Shown here piece after piece: positions 8,121 to 18,157 of a stretch of 64,000 nt of DNA. Position 1 is the stretch's first letter; every line of letters begins with the position of its first letter. Both the position numbers and the translations under genes were made by a program. Source of the DNA: Acinetobacter wuhouensis (GTDB lineage Bacteria; Pseudomonadota; Gammaproteobacteria; Pseudomonadales; Moraxellaceae); contig NZ_CP031716.1 of the NCBI RefSeq assembly GCF_001696605.3, forward strand, positions 2,976,001 to 3,040,000. The letters are read 5' to 3'. The notes under the pieces were generated by a model. That model searched no databases and was not told the origin of the DNA. It saw only the letters and a list, made by a program, of their open reading frames with translations.

Positions 8121-9257
8121 ATGAACCATTCGGATACCCTAGAACTGAGTTTACAGCTTCTGCGCCAACCTTCAGTAACACCAGTCGACCATACTTGCCA
8201 AACCATCATGGCAGATCGTTTATCAGAAATTGGCTTTAATATTGAAAATATGCGTTTTGAAGATGTAGATAATCTTTGGGCAAGACGTGGAACTAAATCC
8301 CCTGTTTTTTGTTTTGCAGGTCATACCGATGTGGTTCCAACAGGTCATTTGGATGCATGGGAATCCGATCCATTTTTACCTGAAATCCGTGATGGCAAAT
8401 TGTATGGACGTGGCAGCGCCGATATGAAAACGGCTTTGGCTGCCATGGTGGTTGCTTCTGAGCGTTTCGTCAAAAAGCATCCGAATCATAAAGGTTCGAT
8501 CGCTTTTTTAATTACTTCCGATGAAGAAGGTCCATCGATAAACGGGACTGTCAAAGTCGTTGAAACTTTAGAAGCGCGCAATGAAAAAATGACATGGTGT
8601 CTGGTCGGTGAACCATCGAGTACCAATACTTTAGGTGATATTGTTAAAAATGGTCGTCGTGGTTCTTTGAATGCTGTGCTGACGGTAAAAGGCAAACAAG
8701 GTCATGTGGCTTATCCACATTTGGCAATTAACCCAATCCATACTGCATCTAAAGCCCTAGCTGAACTGTGTGATACAGTTTGGGACAATGGCAATGAATA
8801 TTTTCCTGCGACAACATTCCAAGTTTCTAATATTCAGGCAGGCACTGGGGCAACCAATGTTGTACCTGGAACCATGACTGTTACATTTAACTTCCGTTAC
8901 TCTACAGAAGTGACAGCTGATCAATTAAAAGCACGTGTGCTTGAAATTCTTGATCGTCATGCTGTGGACTATGATATTTCTTGGACATTGTCTGGTTTAC
9001 CGTTCTTAACGCCTGTAGGTGAATTGGTCAATGCAGCTAAAACTGCGATTAAAAATGTTACAGGTACAGAAACTGAGCTCTCAACCAGTGGTGGAACATC
9101 CGATGGTCGCTTTATTGCGCCTACAGGTGCTCAGGTGCTTGAATTAGGTGTTTTAAATGCGACGATTCACCAAATCAACGAACATGTGAATATCGACGAA
9201 TTAGAGCCATTGGCTGAGATTTACGAACAAATCTTGGTTGAGTTATTAGCTCAATAA
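8121..9257 (+). CDS. dapE: Succinyl-diaminopimelate desuccinylase
   Basis: A 378-residue M20-family metallohydrolase that removes succinate from N-succinyl-L,L-diaminopimelate in lysine and peptidoglycan precursor synthesis. Metal-binding motifs are visible: Phe-Ala-Gly-His-Thr-Asp-Val-Val-Pro (about 65-75), Gly-Arg-Gly-Ser-Ala-Asp-Met-Lys (about 97-104), Thr-Ser-Asp-Glu-Glu-Gly-Pro (about 132-138), and a late Gly-Gly-Thr-Ser-Asp-Gly-Arg and His-Gln-Ile-Asn-Glu. I chose the ATG at 8121 because family members begin Met-Asn-His-Ser-Asp. An in-frame ATG at 8115 is possible; neither has a clear ribosome site. It shares a bidirectional terminator with the convergent pil-chp operon. Confidence 0.95.
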   Translation: MNHSDTLELSLQLLRQPSVTPVDHTCQTIMADRLSEIGFNIENMRFEDVDNLWARRGTKSPVFCFAGHTDVVPTGHLDAWESDPFLPEIRDGKLYGRGSADMKTALAAMVVASERFVKKHPNHKGSIAFLITSDEEGPSINGTVKVVETLEARNEKMTWCLVGEPSSTNTLGDIVKNGRRGSLNAVLTVKGKQGHVAYPHLAINPIHTASKALAELCDTVWDNGNEYFPATTFQVSNIQAGTGATNVVPGTMTVTFNFRYSTEVTADQLKARVLEILDRHAVDYDISWTLSGLPFLTPVGELVNAAKTAIKNVTGTETELSTSGGTSDGRFIAPTGAQVLELGVLNATIHQINEHVNIDELEPLAEIYEQILVELLAQ

Positions 9258-9310
9258 TTTGATCTAAACAAACCCTCAATATTGATCTGATCAATAGAAT
9301 CTTTAAAAAG

Positions 9311-9336
9311 AAAAAGGACGCATCAGCGTCCTTTTT
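9311..9336. terminator. Bidirectional terminator between dapE and the pil-chp operon
   Basis: AAAAAGGACGC/GCGTCCTTTTT with a 4-nt loop. A and T tracts flank both sides, so it can stop transcription from either direction. Confidence 0.85.
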
Positions 9337-9363
9337 CTTTTATATCAATACAAACTCAGGACT

Positions 9364-9828
9364 TTATTTCTTTTTCAAACCAATTTGGAGCTGAATTTGA
9401 TCTAAGTCAGGTACATGATAAATTGTTTCACCAATTTTCACATGCTGCAAAATAGTTTTGTCTTCATGACTTCCCTCGGCATCCACCACTTCCGAAATAC
9501 GTAAGCGAATAGAATCTGGCATTTCATTGCACATCAAAGCAAAACGCTCATCAGCCTCCTCACCTTCAATGATCAATGCCACACCTAGAGTTTTCTTTGG
9601 GTCACTGACACTAAAAGCAGGGAGTTTCTTGTCATGCCATTCCACGACTTTCACATGGGTTGGACTATCCTGTGCAGAAAGGACGATATTTTGTGGCAAC
9701 AACATCGGTGCTTTATCAAAACAATCAATGATATATGCATCAATAAAACCAGTAGATACCGTAATTAAATGCTGTAACTCTTGGGTACTAATTTTATCTA
9801 ATGCTGATTTTTCGACATTTTTAACCAT
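9364..9828 (-). CDS. Divergent CheW-like protein (ChpC-like), last gene of pil-chp operon
   Basis: 154 residues, starting 8 bases after the chpA stop. After a helical N-terminus the sequence has the strand pattern of a CheW domain: Ala-Pro-Met-Leu-Leu-Pro-Gln-Asn at the site where CheW has its conserved hydrophobic/Pro patch, then Val-Val-Glu-Trp-His-Asp-Lys-Lys-Leu-Pro-Ala-Phe-Ser-Val, where CheW usually has Gly-x-x-x-x-Arg-Gly. The key Arg-Gly is missing, so it is a degenerate member. Pseudomonas ChpC is a CheW-like protein in the equivalent position, which supports the reading. An accessory coupling role in Type IV pilus signalling is inferred. Confidence 0.55.
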   Translation of the reverse strand: MVKNVEKSALDKISTQELQHLITVSTGFIDAYIIDCFDKAPMLLPQNIVLSAQDSPTHVKVVEWHDKKLPAFSVSDPKKTLGVALIIEGEEADERFALMCNEMPDSIRLRISEVVDAEGSHEDKTILQHVKIGETIYHVPDLDQIQLQIGLKKK

Positions 9829-9836
9829 GAGTACTC

Positions 9837-12800
9837 CTATTTAACCGTCAACAAAGCATCAATATTTTGCAATAAATCTGCTTCTTGGAATGGTTTACCC
9901 ATATAATTGGTCACGCCTAAGCTAAAGGCACGTTCACGATGCTTTTCACCAGTACGTGATGTAATCATAATAATTGGTAAGTCACGATGTACTTCGTGGT
10001 GACGTACAAGATTCGTCACTTCGAAGCCGTCCATACGTGGCATTTCAATATCCAGTAACATCAAGTCTGGTTTGACATTTTCAAGTTGTTCAATCGCATC
10101 TACACCATCTTTGGCCGTGATGACATCAAAACCTTGTCGTTCAAGTAAACGTGTCGTAACTTTACGTACAGTTACCGAGTCATCGACAATCATAATCAAA
10201 CGGCGTTGATCACGATGACGTTGCTTATCTTGTTGTAACTGTTCCGCACCACCACGAGTTGAACTTTGCACTTGTCGTGCAATATTTTGTCCATCAAGAA
10301 TTAAACAGACTTGACCATCACCTAATATCGTTGCTCCTGCAATCGCATTGATCGCCGCAAATTGCTTACCAATCGGTTTAACCACAATTTGTGAACGAGA
10401 ACCAATCAATTGATCGACTAAGATCGCAATTGACTGTCCCATATTTCCTTTAATTAATAAAACAGGAAGTGAGTGGGCAATACCATGCAAACGTGGCGTT
10501 TTTTGATTGGCGGTAAATTCACCTAAGTAGCGTAATTTGTAGCTTTGGAAATCAATGTCAAAGTAATCATTTTGTGTTTCAAAATACTCTTCCAACGCTG
10601 TTGGAGAAATTCGAACAATACGATCAATTTGTGATAATGGAACAGCAAATTGTTGATCGCCAACTTTTACCATCAAAGCATCACTAACCGCAACAGTTGT
10701 AGGCACGCGGATTGTAAAGGTTGAACCTTTGCCAAGTTCTGAGCTTACAACGACCTGACCACCCAGTGACTTAATCTCACTTTGCACAACGTCTAGACCG
10801 ACACCACGACCAGAAATTTGCGTCACTTGTTGTGCTGTACTGAAACCAGGATGGAAAATGAATTGTAAAATTTCATTCGGTTCGAGTTGCTGATCCGCTT
10901 TCAACAGACCTTTTTCACGCGCTTTAGCACGAATAACATCTGGATCAATACCTTTACCATCATCATTGAATGATACTAATACATCAGTACCTTGACGGCT
11001 AATGTTCAACTCAATACGACCAGTCAATGACTTACCAAGTTTCTGACGCTGTTCCGTATCTTCAATTCCGTGGTCAATCGCGTTACGAAGCATATGCTCA
11101 AGCGGTGAAACCAGTTTTTCTAAGATATTACGATCCAACTCGCCTTCAGTATTATTCACTAACAATTCTGTTGGCTTATTTACTGTAGATGCAGTTTGAC
11201 GTACTAAACGTTGCAAACGTGGCAATAGTCGTGAGAATGGTACCAGACGGGTACGCATCAAACTTTCTTGAATTTCAGCTTGAATACGTGACTGTTGTAA
11301 TAATAAACCTTCAGTATCACGAATCTTATCCGACAAAGTCGTTTTGAAGTCGACCAAATCCGATGCTGATTCTGCCAATGATTTTGATAATTGGTTTAAT
11401 GACGAATATTGGTCCATTTCCAATGGGTCAAAGTCAGTATAGCGCGAGTTAAAATCACCATGTTTGGCAATAATTTGACTTTCTAGCTCACCTTCCATTC
11501 GACGTAACTGATCTGCCAAACGTTGTATTGCCAACTCCATATCAGTCAGTGTTGTGCCTAACTGACCGAGATCCATTTCAATACGTGAACGGTTAATCGC
11601 ATTCTCACCTGAAAGGTCAATCATTTTCTCGACCAAATCAGCAGATATACGGATCATCTCATTGCTGGCTTCCGCCTTCTCTGATTGATCCCATTCACCC
11701 AACATTGATGGTGGCTCAGTACCATCCCCTTGGACGAATTCATTACTCGCTTGTTCAAACAGTAAATTGGTACGTGCCAACTTCTCAGGCAGTTGTGCAG
11801 AAACATCAACATATTCAATACCATGTAAATTTGATTTTAATCCATCAAAATTTTCATAGTCACGTTTGAAAATTGCTGCATCTAACCAACGGAATGTTCT
11901 TTCCAACAAACCATCATAAACATTCGAGTTAAAATTATGTAAACCGAATTGTTCGAAAGCATTCTCAAGCTCATAAGCAATTTCTGCAACTTGCTCTAAA
12001 TGCACCATTTTTGCACCACCTTTTAAGCTGTGTGCAATACGTTGTAATTGAAGTAATAAACTACGATTACTGCGTTGTTCAAACCATTGAGATAAATTCT
12101 TTAAACCATCATCAATTAACTCACGAGCTTCTTCAATGAAGGTTTCACGTGCAACGATATCCGCTGGATCTAAATCTGAACTTGAATCAAAAAGCGATTC
12201 TACATCAACAACTTGAATACTCTCAGCAACATGATCATTTTCCGCAATATGTTCAATTGCAGTAACAATATCATCTTCCACATGCTCAATTTCTTCAACA
12301 TCAGCTGAATCATTTACAAACTGTTGCTTCGCTGTATCTGATTCATCATAAGCAGATGTACTTTCCGCTGGACGTTGTTGATCAATATTTTTCAGCACTG
12401 CTAAAATATGATCTGCTGGATAATCAATTGATTTTTCACGAATCAATTGAATTCGGTCAGCAATGTCATCTTGAATCAAACGGATTGACTCAATAATTTG
12501 TGGCGTTGCTTGTAATTGACCTTTGATGATTCGCTCATAGATTGTTTCTAATTCATGCGCAATTAAACCAATATTATTGGCTTGAACCATATTTGCGCCA
12601 CCTTTTAAAGTGTGCAAATAACGCATCAAGTTATTTAAAGCCGTTGTATCTCCAGGATTCTCAGACCAAGTATTTAAATCCTGATCCATACCATCCGACA
12701 ATTCATCCGCTTCCTCAATAAAAATGTCTAAAACATCCATATCGAATTCACGTTGACTCAAATCTGAGTCAATAGATTGTTTATCTTTATTAATTTCTGC

Positions 12801-14312
12801 AAAAACATAACGACCAGCAGATTCAATTGAACCACTCGGCTGCGTAGCAACTTCTGGTTGCGCCGATTCAACCGCATCAAGCTCTACATTGACATCAATT
12901 TCTTGAAGTAAATAGTCATGCAATTCAACTAAGGTCTCTTTTACTTCATCTGTTAAACTAACACGCTGTCCTGAAGCCAAAGTATCAAATAAATGAATAA
13001 ACTCTTGATGTACTTTATCAAAAATTTCATAAGCATAATCTGTATTCAGTAGAGCAGGATTTGCAATAACTCGCTCATACGCTTCTTTTAATTGAACACT
13101 AAAATCATGAATACCTTGAGACGCACGATTATTGGTATGTTCTATCAACAACTGAGTTTGCTGACTCAGGCTTTGAAAATAAACAGGATGTTCAACAGGC
13201 GCACGCTTATCAAACTCAAATTCAGCATCCAATAATAGATCAATTTCCAAATCGACAAGCTGCGTAACTAAGCCCACTTGTGAATCCTGATCTTGTTGGT
13301 ATTGATGTTGGAAGTCATAACGATCCCATGCATCATTGAATTTTTGATAAATGTTGTGTAACTCTGAACTCTCCCCGCCTTTCTGCTTAAGAATATGTAA
13401 ATAATCGCTTACAAACTCAGCATAATGGGTCAATAAAGTATTTTCATTTTTCGATGATTCTGTATCTTCTTGAACCAATACTTTAAAGAGATGCTCAACT
13501 TTACTACTCGCCTCAAATACATCGTCCACATGCGCCATGGAAGAACTTCCACGTAGTGTATGTAATGCACGAATCAAGCGGTTATACTGATCAGGCGTAT
13601 GTTGTTCTAAATGCAAGAATTCATTGATCGTTGCCAAGTGCTCTTCTGATTCTTCAACAAAAATCGCTAAAGTTTCAGAATTGAAATTCTCATCAGTTGT
13701 TGCAACTGCATCAACATATACAGATTCTTGAGCAACAATAGCTTCAACTTCAGTTGACTCAGTTGGTGCCACCACCTCAACACTAGCAATTTCTAAACCA
13801 GTCACCACATCAGCACTATTAAGTGTTGTTGCTAAACTTAATAAATCTTCTAAAGCAGGTTCTAAACTTATTTTTTGCTGTAATTGCTGACCTAACAATA
13901 CCAATGGTGCCAAATTCAAATGATGAGGCTGCTTATTTAAAAATTCAGAAAAAAGTTTGAATTTATAAATATTAAATACTGTACTGACATATTGTTGAAT
14001 CTCAGTATTCAGCTCTAAATTATTTGCAATCACACGGTTTAATGTGTCTTCAACAGTCCAAGCCAATTCCCCAGAACTTTTAGCTCCGACCATTCGCCCA
14101 GACCCTTTAAGCGTATGGAAATAGCGACGTACATTGACGAGTTCGGCATCTTTAGATGCTTCTTTTTGCCATAAATCCAGAGAGATTTGTAACTGTTCAA
14201 AAATATCTTCGAGCTCTTCTACAAAAAAATCTAAAATTTCTTCGTCCTGATCAAGATAAGTATCTTCAGGTAAAGTGACGTTTTCCACTAAATGTTTTAA
14301 TATTTCTTTCAT
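9837..14312 (-). CDS. chpA: Pilus chemosensory hybrid histidine kinase ChpA/PilL
   Basis: A 1491-residue CheA-type kinase of the twitching-motility pathway. Four histidine phosphotransfer domains carry visible phosphorylatable His: His66 (His-Thr-Leu-Lys-Gly-Ser), about 251 (His-Thr-Leu-Arg-Gly-Ser), about 567 (His-Thr-Leu-Lys-Gly-Gly) and about 760 (His-Ser-Leu-Lys-Gly-Gly). These are followed by a dimerisation region, a HATPase (about 1080-1200; Asn-Ala-Ile-Asp-His-Gly, Asp-Asp-Gly-Lys-Gly-Ile, Gly-Arg-Gly-Val-Gly-Leu-Asp), a CheW domain, and a C-terminal receiver (from about 1372; Val-Asp-Asp-Ser, Leu-Leu-Asp-Ile-Glu-Met-Pro, Gly-Lys-Pro). Pseudomonas ChpA is much larger (about 2470 residues with more Xpt domains). 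Separated from pilJ by 138 bases. Confidence 0.95.
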   Translation of the reverse strand: MKEILKHLVENVTLPEDTYLDQDEEILDFFVEELEDIFEQLQISLDLWQKEASKDAELVNVRRYFHTLKGSGRMVGAKSSGELAWTVEDTLNRVIANNLELNTEIQQYVSTVFNIYKFKLFSEFLNKQPHHLNLAPLVLLGQQLQQKISLEPALEDLLSLATTLNSADVVTGLEIASVEVVAPTESTEVEAIVAQESVYVDAVATTDENFNSETLAIFVEESEEHLATINEFLHLEQHTPDQYNRLIRALHTLRGSSSMAHVDDVFEASSKVEHLFKVLVQEDTESSKNENTLLTHYAEFVSDYLHILKQKGGESSELHNIYQKFNDAWDRYDFQHQYQQDQDSQVGLVTQLVDLEIDLLLDAEFEFDKRAPVEHPVYFQSLSQQTQLLIEHTNNRASQGIHDFSVQLKEAYERVIANPALLNTDYAYEIFDKVHQEFIHLFDTLASGQRVSLTDEVKETLVELHDYLLQEIDVNVELDAVESAQPEVATQPSGSIESAGRYVFAEINKDKQSIDSDLSQREFDMDVLDIFIEEADELSDGMDQDLNTWSENPGDTTALNNLMRYLHTLKGGANMVQANNIGLIAHELETIYERIIKGQLQATPQIIESIRLIQDDIADRIQLIREKSIDYPADHILAVLKNIDQQRPAESTSAYDESDTAKQQFVNDSADVEEIEHVEDDIVTAIEHIAENDHVAESIQVVDVESLFDSSSDLDPADIVARETFIEEARELIDDGLKNLSQWFEQRSNRSLLLQLQRIAHSLKGGAKMVHLEQVAEIAYELENAFEQFGLHNFNSNVYDGLLERTFRWLDAAIFKRDYENFDGLKSNLHGIEYVDVSAQLPEKLARTNLLFEQASNEFVQGDGTEPPSMLGEWDQSEKAEASNEMIRISADLVEKMIDLSGENAINRSRIEMDLGQLGTTLTDMELAIQRLADQLRRMEGELESQIIAKHGDFNSRYTDFDPLEMDQYSSLNQLSKSLAESASDLVDFKTTLSDKIRDTEGLLLQQSRIQAEIQESLMRTRLVPFSRLLPRLQRLVRQTASTVNKPTELLVNNTEGELDRNILEKLVSPLEHMLRNAIDHGIEDTEQRQKLGKSLTGRIELNISRQGTDVLVSFNDDGKGIDPDVIRAKAREKGLLKADQQLEPNEILQFIFHPGFSTAQQVTQISGRGVGLDVVQSEIKSLGGQVVVSSELGKGSTFTIRVPTTVAVSDALMVKVGDQQFAVPLSQIDRIVRISPTALEEYFETQNDYFDIDFQSYKLRYLGEFTANQKTPRLHGIAHSLPVLLIKGNMGQSIAILVDQLIGSRSQIVVKPIGKQFAAINAIAGATILGDGQVCLILDGQNIARQVQSSTRGGAEQLQQDKQRHRDQRRLIMIVDDSVTVRKVTTRLLERQGFDVITAKDGVDAIEQLENVKPDLMLLDIEMPRMDGFEVTNLVRHHEVHRDLPIIMITSRTGEKHRERAFSLGVTNYMGKPFQEADLLQNIDALLTVK

Positions 14313-14398
14313 AGCTCAGGCTTCTACGTTAGTTCCCTTCTGTGGGACTAAAACCCTTCAAATACAGTCGAATGGCTTTAGAAGGCTTTTCTACTCTG

Positions 14399-14430
14399 TG
14401 CAATACCTACCTAAGACAGTAGATATTGCA
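14399..14430. promoter_or_regulatory. Inverted repeat between pilJ and chpA
   Basis: TGCAATAcCTAC/GTAGaTATTGCA: 12-bp arms with one mismatch and an 8-nt loop, in the only sizeable spacer of the operon. There is no T tract beyond it on the minus strand, so it is more likely an mRNA-processing or attenuation structure than a full terminator. Role inferred. Confidence 0.4.
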
Positions 14431-14450
14431 TATATAGAGTACCAATCATT

Positions 14451-16520
14451 TTATTCAGGTAGTTTAAAGTCTGAAACAGATTGACGTAATGCATCCGCCA
14501 TATTTGCCAACTCAGATACCGAACGCGCTGTATCAAAGGTAGCACCCGTTGTTTGCGAAGTAATTTCTTGTACGACGTTCATCGTATTTGCAATATGACC
14601 TGCCGATGCAGACTGCAATTTCGCAGACTCAGAAATGCTTCCAATCAATCCCGCCAAGTTCGTTGATACTGTTTGAATTTCATCCAGTGCAACACCCGCA
14701 TCTTTCGCCAAGTTCGCACCACGAACAACTTCCGACGTCGTTTGTTCCATCGAAATTACCGCTTCGTTGGTATCTGTCTGAATCGTTTTAACCAGTGTTT
14801 CAATCTGCTTAGTTGCTGATGCTGAACGTTCCGCAAGACGCTGTACTTCATCCGCTACCACGGCGAAACCACGACCAGCTTCACCTGCCATAGACGCCTG
14901 AATCGCTGCGTTCAATGCCAAGATGTTTGTTTGGTCGGCAATATCGTTAATCAGAGAGACAATGTTACCAATCTCTTGAGATGATTCACCCAAACGCTTA
15001 ATACGTTTAGACGTTTCTTGAATCTGCTCACGAATTGTATCCATACCTTCGATTGAACGGTTTACAACGTCTGCACCATTTGTTGCAATCTGTACAGAAC
15101 GTTGTGCTACCTCTGCTGACTCAGCAGCATTTGCAGATACGTGGTCAATCGATTGTGCAATTTCGTTAATCGCTGTAGATGCTCCAGCAATCTCTTGCGC
15201 CTGATGCTCAGATGCTTCAGCTAACTGGTTGGTAATCTCTTGCGTATTCTGCGTATATTGTGCAACTTCTTGGGACGTTTCGTTAATACGAGATACAAGG
15301 TCACGTAATTGGTCAATCGCGAAGTTAATCGAGTCGGCAATTGCCCCTGTAAAATCTTCAGATACCGTCGCGTACGAACTCAAGTCACCATCTGCCAAAT
15401 CGGCGATTTCATCAAGTAAACGTAAAATCGCATTCTGGTTACGGTCATACTCATCTTGTAAACGTGTTACACGAACCTTATCCGACTCACTACGTAAGCC
15501 AAGTAATTTGAATACTGCAAATAGGAATGCACCCAACGCCAAGATCAAAATCAAAGCAGGTAGAATCGTTGCAACACCTGTATTTACAGATAGACGATCT
15601 AAGCCTTTTAATAAGTTATCAGACTCAGCAAAAATATTGGATGAAGCTTGACGTACTTTGAAAATTTGATCTGAGTTTTTCAACACCGAAGTTGATGCTA
15701 ATTGCACAATTTCGTTATAGTCTTCTTTAATACTTTCTAAAGATTCACGTAAGTTTGGATTATCGATTCTTGTTACACCTAACTCCGCATTCCCTGTTAA
15801 TTGAGCATTAAGATACGCACCAAACGTTTCCGTATCAGCATTAAAATCCTCTGCTGAAGCACGTGTATTATCTGAACCACCCAATACAGAACCAATCGAA
15901 CGTAAAATACGTTCCGCAATAAATACTTGGTTCTTCGCAATTACCACCTGGGTACTTGGCATGTTATCACGTGCCATTTGGTCAACCATTAGGTTATATT
16001 CAGCCTGCATCCCAGGAATCACGTCTGCAACTGCAATGTTTGTATCATATAATTGGTTAATGATTTTCTGGTGAGTTGTGATCATGTCAATATCTGACGA
16101 CACTTGTTTCCAAGTTTTTTCAACACCTTCGACTTGATTCGATGATGGATGAATATCTTTAACAACTTCTAAGTTTTCTTTAAATTTCTTTTGCGATGCA
16201 ACTAAAGCATCAATTGATTCTTTAGAACCAGACGCTGTTGCCTCTGTTGCTTGACGCGATAATGTTTGTGATAAAAGTTTTAATTCACCCAAACTACGAG
16301 TCAAATCGTTATTTCGAGGAACCGTATAGAATAAAACCAAAAGTAAAATAATCGCAATGACGATACTCACAATCGCCATTTGAATAAATGGCTTAGATTT
16401 GTCACTTTCCCCAAATAACTTTGCAAAATCATCAATTTTCGACTTGAATTTCGTGAATACGTTAGAACCACTTTTTTGAGCAGTATCCCCTGTATTTTTC
16501 TTTTTAAGTTTAAAGCCCAT
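14451..16520 (-). CDS. pilJ: Type IV pilus methyl-accepting chemoreceptor PilJ
   Basis: A 689-residue transmembrane receptor. It has a Lys-rich cytosolic N-terminus, a first membrane helix at about 44-68, a mostly helical periplasmic sensor region (about 70-315), a second helix (about 317-340), a HAMP-like segment and a long cytoplasmic coiled coil. The signalling hairpin is clear: [20 protein letters not shown]. PilJ in Pseudomonas senses surface contact or pilin and controls ChpA. No CheR (PilK) or CheB (ChpB) gene lies in this cluster, so adaptation enzymes are missing or elsewhere. Confidence 0.95.
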   Translation of the reverse strand: MGFKLKKKNTGDTAQKSGSNVFTKFKSKIDDFAKLFGESDKSKPFIQMAIVSIVIAIILLLVLFYTVPRNNDLTRSLGELKLLSQTLSRQATEATASGSKESIDALVASQKKFKENLEVVKDIHPSSNQVEGVEKTWKQVSSDIDMITTHQKIINQLYDTNIAVADVIPGMQAEYNLMVDQMARDNMPSTQVVIAKNQVFIAERILRSIGSVLGGSDNTRASAEDFNADTETFGAYLNAQLTGNAELGVTRIDNPNLRESLESIKEDYNEIVQLASTSVLKNSDQIFKVRQASSNIFAESDNLLKGLDRLSVNTGVATILPALILILALGAFLFAVFKLLGLRSESDKVRVTRLQDEYDRNQNAILRLLDEIADLADGDLSSYATVSEDFTGAIADSINFAIDQLRDLVSRINETSQEVAQYTQNTQEITNQLAEASEHQAQEIAGASTAINEIAQSIDHVSANAAESAEVAQRSVQIATNGADVVNRSIEGMDTIREQIQETSKRIKRLGESSQEIGNIVSLINDIADQTNILALNAAIQASMAGEAGRGFAVVADEVQRLAERSASATKQIETLVKTIQTDTNEAVISMEQTTSEVVRGANLAKDAGVALDEIQTVSTNLAGLIGSISESAKLQSASAGHIANTMNVVQEITSQTTGATFDTARSVSELANMADALRQSVSDFKLPE

Positions 16521-16562
16521 TCAGCTTCTCCCGATTCGCTTAACTCTAATTAGGCGTCAAAG

Positions 16563-17099
16563 CTAGTTTATAAATTTTTCTGATGCATTCATGTATTGTG
16601 GATCATTTAACAAACGGCTAAACAAGAAGACATTCCAAGCCTGATTATGCTGCTGGAAATACCCTTGGCAATACGTTTGAAGATTTCCCTCTAAATCATT
16701 ATTTTTAGAAAAAAAACCTTTTTTATTAAAATGTTGGATCCCCAAAACTTGATCTACAACCAAACCAACATAATGATCATTATGACTAATACATAAGACT
16801 TTCTGAGTAGGTAAAAATTGGCTTCTTTGCCCCGTTAAATAAAAAGCCAAATCAGAAACTGATAATAACCGTCCGCGAATATTGGCTAAACCTTTCACCC
16901 ACCCTTGAACATTGGGTACGGGCGTATATTTCGGCGGATAAATAACTTCTGAAACCTCACCTAAAGGAGCAACAAAGTATTGCCCCATCATTTCAAATGC
17001 AATGCCTGACCATCGGTTAACTTCACTCTCGTTGTCAGCGTAATTTTTATTTCCTCGCTTAGACAACCGAAGTAATTCGATAAATCCATTTGCTGCCAT
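16563..17099 (-). CDS. pilI: CheW-like adaptor PilI
   Basis: 178 residues with a CheW domain occupying about 28-165. Visible are Gly-Gln-Tyr-Phe-Val-Ala-Pro-Leu-Gly-Glu-Val-Ser-Glu-Val-Ile, then Pro-Asn-Val-Gln-Gly-Trp-Val-Lys-Gly-Leu-Ala-Asn-Ile-Arg-Gly-Arg-Leu-Leu, which contains the conserved Ile-Arg-Gly. It couples PilJ to ChpA. It lies 3 bases after pilH, consistent with translational coupling. Confidence 0.93.
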   Translation of the reverse strand: MAANGFIELLRLSKRGNKNYADNESEVNRWSGIAFEMMGQYFVAPLGEVSEVIYPPKYTPVPNVQGWVKGLANIRGRLLSVSDLAFYLTGQRSQFLPTQKVLCISHNDHYVGLVVDQVLGIQHFNKKGFFSKNNDLEGNLQTYCQGYFQQHNQAWNVFLFSRLLNDPQYMNASEKFIN

Positions 17100-17102
17100 A
17101 CA

Positions 17103-17471
17103 TTATCCTGCTTGAAGATGCTGCTTAATCGTATTAATTAGCTGATTTTCATCGATAGGTTTTGTAAGGTAATCACACGCACCTTGGCGCTTGCCCCAAA
17201 CACGGTCAGTTTCCTGATCTTTTGTACTTACAATCACTATAGGAATATGCTTAGTTGTCGTACCACGAGAAATCTGGCGCGTTGCCTGAAAACCATTTAC
17301 CCCAGGCATCACCACATCCATTAAAATAAGATCTGGTAATTCTGCTTGTGCAGTCGTAACACCGTCAGCACCGTTCGTTGCTTCAATTACATCAAATCCA
17401 TGTCTACCTAAAATTTCTTTAAATCGAAACATTTCAGTAGGTGAATCATCGACGATTAGAATTTTTGCCAT
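17103..17471 (-). CDS. pilH: Response regulator PilH
   Basis: A 122-residue single-domain receiver. Phospho-acceptor Asp is in Leu-Ile-Leu-Met-Asp-Val-Val-Met-Pro, the acidic pair is Val-Asp-Asp-Ser, and Lys is in Leu-Thr-Lys-Pro-Ile. I chose the ATG at 17471 because a GGGGA ribosome site lies about 5 bases before it and the protein then begins Met-Ala-Lys-Ile-Leu-Ile-Val. An in-frame GTG at 17489 would overlap the pilG end. In Pseudomonas, PilH opposes or balances PilG output. Confidence 0.93.
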   Translation of the reverse strand: MAKILIVDDSPTEMFRFKEILGRHGFDVIEATNGADGVTTAQAELPDLILMDVVMPGVNGFQATRQISRGTTTKHIPIVIVSTKDQETDRVWGKRQGACDYLTKPIDENQLINTIKQHLQAG

Positions 17472-17491
17472 TATTTTCCCCAAGCTCACCG

Positions 17492-17875
17492 TTATGCACT
17501 TACGTGATTGCGTATTGCATTTAATAATTCATCTTTACTAAATGGTTTTGTTAAATATTCATCAGAGCCGACAACACGACCTTTGGCCTGATCAAACAAA
17601 CCATCTTTACTTGATAACATAATGACTGGAATATTTTGATAATTTTGAGAGTTTTTGATTAAAGCACATGTTTGATAGCCATCTAGACGTGGCATCATAA
17701 TATCGACAAAAACAATATCAGGATTCGCTTCTGCGATTTTAGACAGTGCTTCAAAACCATCTACTGCAGTAACAACTTCACAACCTTCTCTTTGCAATAG
17801 CGTTTCGGCAGTTCGACGAATAGTTTTAGAATCGTCGATCACCATGACTTTTAGATTTTGAAATTTATCGTCCAT
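17492..17875 (-). CDS. pilG: Response regulator PilG
   Basis: A 127-residue single-domain receiver, first gene of the operon. Motifs: Val-Ile-Asp-Asp-Ser-Lys-Thr-Ile-Arg-Arg, Ile-Val-Phe-Val-Asp-Ile-Met-Met-Pro-Arg-Leu-Asp-Gly-Tyr, and Leu-Thr-Lys-Pro-Phe. In Pseudomonas, PilG promotes pilus extension and cAMP signalling. The upstream 280 bases are shared with the divergent gene at 18158 and probably hold both promoters. Confidence 0.94.
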   Translation of the reverse strand: MDDKFQNLKVMVIDDSKTIRRTAETLLQREGCEVVTAVDGFEALSKIAEANPDIVFVDIMMPRLDGYQTCALIKNSQNYQNIPVIMLSSKDGLFDQAKGRVVGSDEYLTKPFSKDELLNAIRNHVSA

Positions 17876-18157
17876 TTAGTGCCCCTTTCCGTAAGCTTGG
17901 ATAGAATTGTGCTGTACAGATTTATTTTTACAATTAATCATGTTTTTTTAACATATTTTAACTAAAAAGATCAATGAACATTTACTGTCAAAAATCTCAC
18001 TTCAAACTAAAAACAATGTAAATCTCACACAAAAAAAAATATTCTATCGCTTTTTGAAACTTAATTGTTTATTAAAAATTTGTAAAGCCATAAAATGGTG
18101 TGGTAAGAACTTTATAATCATACAAATTGTTTATTTTTTGGGGATGGGACACTTTGA

